In this document: piece after piece, positions 1-5,178 of the stretch | How the letters are laid out: the number at the start of each line of letters is the position of its first letter | Position numbering within the stretch: the stretch's first letter is position 1 | DNA from: Planctomycetota bacterium | GTDB lineage: Bacteria; Planctomycetota; UBA11346 | DNA: 5,178 nucleotides | Assembly (NCBI GenBank): GCA_024641365.1 | Contig: JAHEDF010000321.1 | Location: forward strand, 1 to 5,178 | Reading direction: 5' to 3' | Program-made: the position numbers and the translations under genes | The notes under the pieces: model-generated | What the model saw: only the letters and a program-made list of their open reading frames with translations | What the model was told of the DNA's origin: nothing | The model's database searches: none

Positions 1-237
1 GAAGCTTGGGCAAATGCCGGTTTGCCAGTCGTGCGCGGTAAAGCAGCCATGTCTTTAGAACGACAAGTCCGCATCGTCGCTGGACTATTAGTGCTCATCG
101 GCGTGGTACTTGGATTTACCGTACACCCGTATTGGTTTGGATTATCTGGATTTGTTGGCGCTGGACTGACGTTCGCTGGCATCACCGACACCTGTATGAT
201 GGGTATGTTGATAGCGAAATGTCCGTGGAATAAATAG
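1..237 (+). CDS. YgaP-like rhodanese with C-terminal DUF2892 membrane domain (5' partial)
   Basis: This is the C-terminal end of a protein whose start lies left of the window; the frame is open through base 1. The first visible residues, EAWANAGLPV, match the usual end of a rhodanese domain (AW..AGLPV). A membrane domain of about 60 residues follows, with two hydrophobic segments (IVAGLLVLIGVVLGFTV and, after HPYW, FGLSGFVGAGLTFAG) and the family-typical ending TDTC...CPWNK. This is the layout of E. coli YgaP: a cytoplasmic rhodanese tethered to the inner membrane by a two-helix DUF2892 domain. Known YgaP proteins transfer sulfane sulfur through a rhodanese cysteine, which is not visible here. 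An alternative is a stand-alone DUF2892 protein starting at TTG 22 or ATG 49, but the rhodanese-like tail upstream argues for a fusion. The gene is 47 bp upstream of the TauE gene on the same strand, which fits one sulfur operon. Confidence 0.8.
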   Translation, partial: EAWANAGLPVVRGKAAMSLERQVRIVAGLLVLIGVVLGFTVHPYWFGLSGFVGAGLTFAGITDTCMMGMLIAKCPWNK

Positions 238-284
238 CTGACAACGGTGTCGTAAAATATTTCTTAGCATGGTCGAATAAAATT

Positions 285-1115
285 ATGATACTCATTCTCA
301 CCTTTGGAGCCATTACTGGGCTCGCCCTCGGATTAACCGGGGGAGGTGGGACCATGCTGGCGCTGCCATTTTTAATATATGGCTTGCACTTGCCAGCTCA
401 CGAAGCGGTCGTGGTGTCATTAGTCGCGGTTGGTGCGATGGCTTTGGTTGGTGCGTTGGCGCGCTTGCGCGCTCATCAATTACAATTGCATTTGGGTGTC
501 CTATTTGCGATTGCGGGCATGGCAGGTGCACCAGTTGGTGCCGTGATTGCACAATCACTTTCTGCATCAGTAATTACCATTGGTTTTGCCATTTTGACGT
601 TATTGGTTGCCGTGCGTATGTGGAAACGTTCACACGGTCCCATTCCAACCGATTCCGATCCTTTGCCAGCAAATGCATTATTAATGCAAGCGGCTTGCCG
701 CTTTGATGCAACTGGTCGCTTGCGCCTGACAAGTCATTGCTTGCGCTTATTAATTCCTGTGGGATTTGGGACAGGCATTGTGTCGGGATTATTTGGTGTT
801 GGCGGAGGATTTGTCGTAGTACCAGCCTTGGTTTTGATTGCTGGTATCGATATTCGCAAGGCGACAGCGACGTCTTTGTTAGTGGTAGCCTTAGTAAGTT
901 TAAGTGGCGCTACCGCCGCGTTTGCTGCCGGTCAACGTGTTGACCCGCTCTTAGTGGCCACCTTTGCTGGGGCCGGTGTTATCGGTTTAGAAATTGGCAG
1001 TCGTTTTGGTAATTTATTGCCGACACGCATTTTACAGCAGGGATTTTCCATCATTTTATTACTTGTTGCTATGACGCTTATAATCATGCCTTTCTTTGTA
1101 GGAGATCACCAATGA
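285..1115 (+). CDS. TauE/SafE family membrane exporter (sulfite/sulfonate type)
   Basis: A 276-residue integral membrane protein of the TauE/SafE (DUF81) family, close to the usual length. It shows the family's internal duplication: a glycine-rich signature near the N-terminus (GLALGLTGGGGTMLALPF, residues 12-29) is repeated at about residues 164-181 (GIVSGLFGVGGGFVVVPA). Each copy begins a bundle of about four hydrophobic segments. A polar loop (about 111-155, with WKRSHGP and DATGRLRL) separates the halves. Family members are thought to export sulfite, sulfoacetate or related sulfur anions. Its position between a YgaP-like protein and a persulfide dioxygenase suggests export of sulfite or thiosulfate made by the latter; substrate is inferred from context. 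ATG 285 is the first start after the in-frame stop at 231-233, and no clear Shine-Dalgarno precedes it. The 3' end overlaps the next start codon by 4 bp (ATGA), so the two are probably translationally coupled. Confidence 0.9.
   Translation: MILILTFGAITGLALGLTGGGGTMLALPFLIYGLHLPAHEAVVVSLVAVGAMALVGALARLRAHQLQLHLGVLFAIAGMAGAPVGAVIAQSLSASVITIGFAILTLLVAVRMWKRSHGPIPTDSDPLPANALLMQAACRFDATGRLRLTSHCLRLLIPVGFGTGIVSGLFGVGGGFVVVPALVLIAGIDIRKATATSLLVVALVSLSGATAAFAAGQRVDPLLVATFAGAGVIGLEIGSRFGNLLPTRILQQGFSIILLLVAMTLIIMPFFVGDHQ
1099..1105 (+). promoter_or_regulatory. Ribosome binding site for the persulfide dioxygenase gene
   Basis: TAGGAGA lies inside the 3' end of the TauE gene, with GGAG ending 7 nt before ATG 1112. 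It is the clearest Shine-Dalgarno in the window and fixes the start of the downstream gene at the ATGA overlap. Confidence 0.75.
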
Positions 1116-2455
1116 TTTTTCATCAATTTTATTTATCCTGTTTAGCTCACGCTTCCTATATTATTGCCGATGAACAAACCCATCGTGCCGTGGTAGTTGA
1201 TCCGCAGCGTGATATTGAACAATATCTTGAATTTGCGGCATCGCATGGCCTTACAATTACCGATACGGTTTTAACGCATTTCCATGCCGACTTTGTCGCA
1301 GGGCATTTAGCATTGCGTGATCAAGTTGGCGCGACGGTGCATTTAGGCAAACATGCCCAGGCAGAATTTCAATTTCATGCCTTAAATGAAGGCGACGAAA
1401 TTAATTTAGGACAGGTGCGTTTAAAAACCATGTTGACCCCAGGTCATACGCCAGAAGGCATTTCACTTTTAGTTAGTGAGGGGGATGCTCCTGCGGTAGC
1501 AGTTTTGACCGGTGATACGTTATTTGTCGGTGATGTTGGGCGCCCTGATTTAATGGCATCGGTTGGTGTTACGGCAGAAGAATTAGCAAAAGCGCTTTTT
1601 GCGTCGGTACAAAAGTTGGCACAATTACCGGATGCCATTAAGGTGTATCCAGCACATGGTGCTGGTTCGATGTGTGGGAAAAATTTAGGTAAAGAAACGT
1701 TCTCGACCATTGGTCAAGAAAAAATAAGCAATTACGCATTAAATATAAAAGAGGAACAGGCATTTATTCATGCGGTAACCGCTGATCAACCAGAGGCGCC
1801 AGCCTATTTTGGCCATGATGCCGCTTTTAATAAACGCGAACACGATACCACTACCCACACAAGCACCCCATTGTCGGCTGAAGATGTCATAGCAGCCATA
1901 AAGGAAGGCGTTTTATTAGTTGATGTTCGCGATGCGACAAGTTTTTCAGGAGCGCATATTAAGGGAGCTTGTAATGTTGGTTTGCGGGGACAATTCGCCA
2001 TGTGGGCGGGTGCCGTGATAGAACCAAATCGTAATATAATTATTATTGCTGAGCCGGGGACTGAAAGTGAGGCCCTTATGCGTTTACGTCGTATTGGGTT
2101 TGATCGCGTTGGTGGTCACTTGGATGGTGGGATGGCGGCTTTTGCTGCGTATCCAGAATTGATTGAAAAATCGCGTCGCGTCGATCCAGATGAATTACGT
2201 ACTTGGTTAAATCGCGCGGATAAACCAGTCGTTGTTGATGTTCGTCGCCACGATGAATTTGATACCGGACATATAGATGGGGCGACAAATATTCCGCTGC
2301 AAGTCTTGTCGAAGTCATTGGAAACGTTGCCCAAAGATCGTGAGGTAGTGGTGCATTGTGCCGGTGGGTATCGCTCTGCGATTGCGGCGAGTTTGTTAGC
2401 AGCCCACGGGTTTCAGGTGGCAGATTTAATTGGTGGCTATGGAGCCTATAAATAG
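1112..2455 (+). CDS. CstB-like persulfide dioxygenase-pseudorhodanese-rhodanese fusion
   Basis: A 447-residue cytoplasmic enzyme with three domains. Residues 1-245 are a metallo-beta-lactamase fold of the ETHE1 persulfide dioxygenase type. The motif HFHADF gives H56 and H58, TPGHTP gives H112, and TGDTLF gives D135. H56, H112 and D135 match the iron-binding His/His/Asp triad of ETHE1. YPAHGAGSMCGK (179-190) is typical of this branch. Residues 255-350 are a rhodanese-like domain in which the active-site loop reads IIAEPGTE, with no cysteine, so it should be non-catalytic. Residues 355-447 are a rhodanese with a normal loop, HCAGGYRS, with C416 as the predicted sulfur carrier. This order and length match S. 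aureus CstB (about 444 residues), which converts low-molecular-weight persulfides to thiosulfate using O2. Coupling to TauE supports a role in sulfide/persulfide detoxification. The protein ends abruptly at GGYGAYK, where rhodaneses often continue with an AGLPV-like tail, and its stop codon lies in a repeat array. Exact products are inferred from the family. Confidence 0.9.
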   Translation: MIFHQFYLSCLAHASYIIADEQTHRAVVVDPQRDIEQYLEFAASHGLTITDTVLTHFHADFVAGHLALRDQVGATVHLGKHAQAEFQFHALNEGDEINLGQVRLKTMLTPGHTPEGISLLVSEGDAPAVAVLTGDTLFVGDVGRPDLMASVGVTAEELAKALFASVQKLAQLPDAIKVYPAHGAGSMCGKNLGKETFSTIGQEKISNYALNIKEEQAFIHAVTADQPEAPAYFGHDAAFNKREHDTTTHTSTPLSAEDVIAAIKEGVLLVDVRDATSFSGAHIKGACNVGLRGQFAMWAGAVIEPNRNIIIIAEPGTESEALMRLRRIGFDRVGGHLDGGMAAFAAYPELIEKSRRVDPDELRTWLNRADKPVVVDVRRHDEFDTGHIDGATNIPLQVLSKSLETLPKDREVVVHCAGGYRSAIAASLLAAHGFQVADLIGGYGAYK

Positions 2456-2492
2456 TCCGGAAGTCTGGAAGTCCGGAAGTCCGGAAGTCCGG
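2453..2492 (+). repeat. Left tandem array of the 8-mer AAGTCCGG
   Basis: Five consecutive 8-bp units can be read: TAGTCCGG (2453-2460), AAGTCTGG (2461-2468), then three perfect AAGTCCGG copies (2469-2492). The first, degenerate unit supplies the TAG stop of the upstream gene. The array is the left arm of an inverted repeat whose right arm is at 2611-2637; bases 2471-2492 are the exact reverse complement of 2616-2637 (22 bp). A CGAGCGAG octet follows directly. The repeat family is not identified. Confidence 0.9.
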
Positions 2493-2531
2493 CGAGCGAG
2501 AAGAATTAATTATTTACGGAAGCTTTTTGAA

Positions 2532-2568
2532 CAACTGCAGAAAGGCGAAGCCAGCCTTTTTGCAGTTG
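2532..2568 (+). terminator. 15-bp hairpin between the repeat arms; possible terminator of the sulfur operon
   Basis: Bases 2532-2546 pair with 2554-2568 around a 7-nt loop (GAAGCCA). The stem has 15 pairs, of which one (G2540 with T2560) is G-U in a + strand transcript. In a - strand transcript that position would be an A-C mismatch, so the + strand RNA folds better, in keeping with a role at the 3' end of the dioxygenase transcript. The T5 run (2557-2561) lies inside the 3' arm rather than after it; a shorter AAAGGC/GCCTTT stem would place part of it at the end of the hairpin. It is therefore not a textbook intrinsic terminator, and it may instead be the core of a repeat element. Confidence 0.45.
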
Positions 2569-2610
2569 GTGTTTATATGTACATTGTAAATTGAAACTGC
2601 GATCACGTCA

Positions 2611-2637
2611 GACTTCCGGACTTCCGGACTTCCGGAC
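2611..2637 (-). repeat. Right array of the same 8-mer, inverted
   Basis: Read on the - strand this is GTCCGG, two full AAGTCCGG units, and a partial AAGTC. All 27 bases match the left array in reverse complement with one mismatch when aligned to 2463-2489, or perfectly over 22 bp when aligned to 2471-2492. It ends 2 bp before the stop codon of the convergent DUF1844 gene. Confidence 0.9.
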
Positions 2638-2639
2638 GC

Positions 2640-2900
2640 TTATTTCATAGTATCTAATTTACCATGAAAATTAGTTAGCATTTGCGATAAATACTCATCT
2701 TCTTCTTTGCTAAGATTACCTGCCGTTTTTGCTTTTAAGATATCGAGCAATTCAACGGTATATTTTGCGTAGGCAATATTGGCTTCACGCGAGCCGGTAA
2801 TGGGATTTGGAATATCACCAAATTGCATCAATGCTTGCGCGCTAAGCCCGCTTAAAAAATTGAGAAAGGTTGCTTCAGGTACTTTAGTGGGATCAGGCAT
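2640..2900 (-). CDS. DUF1844 family small protein
   Basis: An 86-residue soluble protein of the DUF1844 family; no biochemical function is established for the family. Recognisable features are the N-terminal PEATFLNFLSGLSAQAL stretch (8-24), a short D-x-P-N-P-x-T-G turn (29-36), a helix carrying AKYTVELLDILKAKT (45-59) and the diagnostic KTAGNLSKEE (58-67), followed by a C-terminal helix. It is mostly helical with no signal peptide or membrane segment. ATG 2900 is preferred, giving MPDPTKVPE, with GGAA 6 nt upstream. The frame continues upstream to a GTG at 2943-2945, which would add 15 residues (MWPSLLYGPDKPETP) not expected for the family core. The gene lies 105 bp downstream of cdsA on the same strand and may be co-transcribed with it. 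I see no gene or clear regulatory site in that gap. Its stop codon sits 2 bp from an inverted repeat array. Confidence 0.8.
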   Translation of the reverse strand: MPDPTKVPEATFLNFLSGLSAQALMQFGDIPNPITGSREANIAYAKYTVELLDILKAKTAGNLSKEEDEYLSQMLTNFHGKLDTMK

Positions 2901-3005
2901 AGGTGTTTCCGGTTTGTCGGGACCGTAGAGCAGACTCGGCCACACGCAAACGTTGGCATGTGCTGCTCATACAATGAATTAATAGATCACCATTTACGAC
3001 AACAG

Positions 3006-3917
3006 CTACGGCAGCAGCAGCGCGAGCATATAGGCAACAGGTGCGCCCAAAATCACCGCATCTAGAATATCCAATACGCCACCAAATCCTGGGACACTTT
3101 CGCCGCTGTCTTTCACCGCCGCATCGCGCTTCATGGCGCTTTCTGCTAAATCACCAAGGACACCAATGGGTCCGATACAAAGTCCCCACACAGCCGGTTG
3201 CCACCAACCGGAAAAGGGAGTGTGTTCACAGGTCAGTGATAAGAACCACATAAATAAATAAGCGCCACCAATTGCGCCAACAAATGAGCAGGCGAATCCC
3301 TCCCAGGTTTTTCCTGGGCTAATGCGTGGTGACATTTTATTTTTACCCAGTGCACGACCACCAAAATAAGCGCACACATCTCCTAATTTCGCGGTCGCTA
3401 TAAATAATAATAATAATTGTGATCCACGATAAATGCTGTCTGATCGCTCAATCAGTGCTAATTGTTGCAGCATAAACATGGAACCACCCAAATACAAAAT
3501 GCCCATGAGTGTCGCGCTGACGCTGTTAATAAAATGTTCCGTGGCATGACGAAACATATGCGACACCACAATCCACAGCATGCTTAATGTTAATATCAGC
3601 ATGACAGTTGGTACTACCCCTGGGGCTAATTGAGCAGGATGATCACCAGGTTGTGCCCACGGTAATGGCAGATCGCTCTGCCAATGAGCGACTACAACTA
3701 AGCTCAAACCAGTAATAAGTATGGGGAGACGTTGTACGTGGGGGGCGTGCGAACGCACGAGTTTTACGAATTCAAAACTACCAAAAAGCACACATAAAAG
3801 ACCCATAATCATCACGCCAACGTGGCTGCTACGGATGATGTCATGTGCAATGGCGGCAATAACTACGAGCGCCATACTGATGCCGAAGATCAATCGATAA
3901 CGTAACTCTGGTCGCAT
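3006..3917 (-). CDS. cdsA: Phosphatidate cytidylyltransferase (CDP-diglyceride synthase)
   Basis: A 303-residue polytopic inner-membrane enzyme that makes CDP-diacylglycerol from phosphatidic acid and CTP, the branch point of phospholipid synthesis. About eight hydrophobic segments are spread over the protein. The catalytic C-terminal half carries GDVCAYFGGRALGKNKMSP (179-197), ISPGKTWEG (199-207) and the CDS signature at 260-286: SAMKRDAAVKDSG, then PGFGGVLDILD. The conserved lysine and acidic residues K263, R264, K269, D270, D283 and D286 are present. In the usual signature PGHGGVLDRxD, histidine and arginine occupy the places of F278 and I284 here. I recall such variants in planctomycete-like CdsA proteins, so the enzyme is probably active. 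ATG 3917 is the only candidate start, because an in-frame stop lies five codons upstream, and it has no strong Shine-Dalgarno. It is divergent from guaB. The dxr, uppS and rseP genes that often accompany cdsA are not in the window. Confidence 0.93.
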   Translation of the reverse strand: MRPELRYRLIFGISMALVVIAAIAHDIIRSSHVGVMIMGLLCVLFGSFEFVKLVRSHAPHVQRLPILITGLSLVVVAHWQSDLPLPWAQPGDHPAQLAPGVVPTVMLILTLSMLWIVVSHMFRHATEHFINSVSATLMGILYLGGSMFMLQQLALIERSDSIYRGSQLLLLFIATAKLGDVCAYFGGRALGKNKMSPRISPGKTWEGFACSFVGAIGGAYLFMWFLSLTCEHTPFSGWWQPAVWGLCIGPIGVLGDLAESAMKRDAAVKDSGESVPGFGGVLDILDAVILGAPVAYMLALLLP

Positions 3918-4135
3918 AGAGGCATGCTTCTATGGCAGGAATTACGGTTCGCTACCTGCTAGGCTGGGATACGAGCGGCATTCTGTAGCATGCGTGCTGG
4001 TCGCCCATTTTTGTGACGCTGCCTGTCGAATTGGTTGGATGGGGATTTCATCGGGCTACCCCCCCTGTTGTGTTGGCCAGTTGCGTCCTAGTATGCGCCG
4101 CCTTCCCCGTAGAGCCCCCAAGGGGCGGGTGTGTT
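3918..4135. other. Divergent intergenic region between cdsA and guaB
   Basis: This 218-bp spacer must hold the start signals for both cdsA (leftward) and guaB (rightward). I could not support a specific -35/-10 pair by eye on either strand. Visible items are a C7 run (4059-4065), a GC-rich stretch from about 4095 to 4130 with a 5-bp hairpin next to the guaB start, a 7-bp inverted pair GCATGCT (3922-3928) and AGCATGC (3987-3993), and a 44-codon frame beginning at ATG 4039 that overlaps the guaB start. No tRNA or known riboswitch was recognised. Confidence 0.5.
4114..4126 (+). promoter_or_regulatory. GC hairpin over the candidate guaB ribosome binding site
   Basis: GCCCC (4114-4118) pairs with GGGGC (4122-4126) around a 3-nt CAA loop. 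The only purine-rich candidate Shine-Dalgarno before guaB, AAGGGG (4120-4125), lies in its loop and 3' arm, 10 nt before ATG 4136. The hairpin might limit translation, but a chance GC-rich match is possible; an alternative pairing, CCGCC (4098-4102) with GGCGG (4124-4128), would compete. Confidence 0.35.
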
Positions 4136-5178
4136 ATGGCGCGAATACTTCCGGGCGATGGCCTGACGTTTGATGATCTCTTATTAGTGCCGCGTTATAG
4201 TAATGTGGTGCCAAAAGATACGGATGTCGGTACGCAACTGACTAAGCGCGTGCGGCTGAATATTCCCATATTATCGTCAGCAATGGATACCGTTACCGAA
4301 GCGCGTTTAGCCATCGCTTTAGCGCAAATGGGTGGCATGGGTATTATTCATAAAAATTTACAAAATGCAGACCAAGCCATCGAAGTTGAAAAAGTAAAAC
4401 GAAGTGAAAATGGTGTCATAACGGATCCAAAAACATTACCTGCGAATGCGACTGTTGGTGATGCACAAGAGGTGATGGAAAAACATCACATTAGCGGCAT
4501 TCCTATTCTCGACGGAAAAAAAGTAGTTGGGATTGTTACACGTCGTGATTTAAAATATCAAAGAAATAGCAAAACGCCGATTAGCCAAGTGATGTCGACA
4601 AATTTGGTTACGGCACGACCAAAGATAAGCCTAAAAGAAGCAAAGGTCATGCTCTATCAGGCGAAAGTTGAAAAATTAATTTTGACAGGCACTAAAGGTG
4701 ATTTAGTTGGATTGATCACCATTAAAGACCTAGAACGACAGGAACAATTTCCCAGTGCCTGTAAAGATCAACGCGGTCGTTTGCGCGTTGGTGCAGCAAT
4801 TGGTGCGGGTGACTTTGAACGCGCCGAAGCATTAATCGGTGCCGGTGTCGATGTGATTGTTGTTGATAGCGCGCATGGTCATTCACAAAATATTATTGAT
4901 ACGGTTAAAAAATTAAAGAAGTCACATGATATCGATATTATCGCGGGTAATATTGCGAGTGGTGAAGCGGCTCGTGATTTAGTCAAAGCTGGCGCTGATG
5001 CGGTCAAAGTCGGTATTGGTCCAGGGTCCATTTGCACAACGCGTGTTGTTGCAGGTGTCGGTGTCCCACAATTATCTGCTATTTTAGATGTGCATGCGGC
5101 AATAAAAAGTTCAGACGTTCCGATTATAGCAGATGGCGGCATAAAATATTCTGGGGATATAGCCAAAGCGATAGCGTG
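4136..5178 (+). CDS. guaB: IMP dehydrogenase (3' partial)
   Basis: This is the first 347 codons of a protein of usual length about 490; the gene runs off the right edge. IMP dehydrogenase oxidises IMP to XMP with NAD+, the committed step of guanine nucleotide synthesis, in the cytoplasm as a tetramer. The N-terminus [15 protein letters not shown] (8-22) and SSAMDTVTE (47-55) are classic. Two CBS domains follow at about 95-145 and 151-207, then the second half of the TIM barrel. D244 in DSAHGHS is the NAD-side aspartate, [11 protein letters not shown] (293-303) holds the catalytic C300, and D333 in ADGGI binds the IMP phosphate. Spacings of 56 and 33 residues around the cysteine agree with known enzymes. 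The mobile flap with its Arg-Tyr pair lies beyond the window. ATG 4136 gives the expected N-terminus and no earlier in-frame start fits. A GC hairpin covers the weak ribosome-binding region. The gene is divergent from cdsA. Confidence 0.97.
   Translation, partial: MARILPGDGLTFDDLLLVPRYSNVVPKDTDVGTQLTKRVRLNIPILSSAMDTVTEARLAIALAQMGGMGIIHKNLQNADQAIEVEKVKRSENGVITDPKTLPANATVGDAQEVMEKHHISGIPILDGKKVVGIVTRRDLKYQRNSKTPISQVMSTNLVTARPKISLKEAKVMLYQAKVEKLILTGTKGDLVGLITIKDLERQEQFPSACKDQRGRLRVGAAIGAGDFERAEALIGAGVDVIVVDSAHGHSQNIIDTVKKLKKSHDIDIIAGNIASGEAARDLVKAGADAVKVGIGPGSICTTRVVAGVGVPQLSAILDVHAAIKSSDVPIIADGGIKYSGDIAKAIA

Noticed and set aside
313..567. Reverse-strand open frame of 84 codons opposite the TauE gene
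   Set aside because: Composition is His/Pro/Arg-rich with no recognisable domain, and it lies fully inside a well-supported membrane protein gene.
737..943. Second forward frame of 68 codons inside the TauE gene
   Set aside because: Frame-shifted shadow of the second glycine-rich half of TauE; Trp/Cys/Arg-rich and without family features.
1444..2334. Several reverse-strand open frames of 65-88 codons opposite the dioxygenase gene
   Set aside because: All lie within the coding frame of a clear three-domain enzyme and show no domains of their own.
2453..2637. CRISPR array
   Set aside because: Units are 8 bp and contiguous with no unique spacers, and the two arrays are inverted relative to each other.
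3041..3253. Forward frame of 70 codons opposite the cdsA 3' end
   Set aside because: Antisense to the most conserved catalytic motifs of CdsA; basic, low-complexity translation.
3932..3988. 18-codon frame in the cdsA-guaB spacer
   Set aside because: Very short, no ribosome binding site and no recognisable product.
3922..3993. GCATGCT/AGCATGC inverted pair as an operator
   Set aside because: Only 7 bp per arm, built on a common GCATGC palindrome, and separated by 58 bp; likely chance.
4879..5166. Reverse-strand frame of 95 codons opposite guaB
   Set aside because: Antisense to the catalytic-loop region of IMP dehydrogenase; its length follows from constraint on the guaB frame.

Overview
The window looks like a bacterial chromosome segment of moderate GC content with five protein genes, two of them cut by the window edges. 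The CdsA signature variant (PGFGGVLDILD instead of the usual PGHGGVLDRxD), the presence of a DUF1844 protein, and weak or absent Shine-Dalgarno sequences in front of several genes together suggest a Gram-negative lineage of the Planctomycetota/PVC or deltaproteobacterial kind. This placement is an inference and is not secure.

Left part (1-2455, + strand): a sulfur-handling gene cluster. It starts with the C-terminal end of a YgaP-like rhodanese/membrane protein. A TauE/SafE-family exporter follows after 47 bp. The third gene overlaps the exporter by 4 bp and encodes a 447-residue three-domain protein: an ETHE1-type persulfide dioxygenase, a cysteine-less pseudo-rhodanese and an active-type rhodanese. 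This is the architecture of staphylococcal CstB. Together the genes suggest detoxification of sulfide and persulfide: sulfane sulfur is carried by rhodaneses, oxidised to sulfite or thiosulfate by the dioxygenase, and exported by TauE. No sulfide:quinone reductase or CsoR/BigR-type regulator is visible here; either may lie to the left.

Middle (2456-2639): the space between two convergent genes is filled from stop codon to stop codon by an unusual element. Tandem copies of the 8-mer AAGTCCGG form the left arm, reverse-complement copies form the right arm, and a 15-bp hairpin lies between them. The first, degenerate copy contains the stop codon of the dioxygenase gene.

Right part: on the - strand, cdsA (phosphatidate cytidylyltransferase) is followed by a small DUF1844 gene. 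Divergent from cdsA, and separated by 218 bp, is guaB (IMP dehydrogenase), which runs off the right edge. The divergent spacer holds a GC-rich hairpin just before guaB and a short overlapping reading frame. These are housekeeping genes for phospholipid and guanine nucleotide synthesis and have no evident link to the sulfur cluster.
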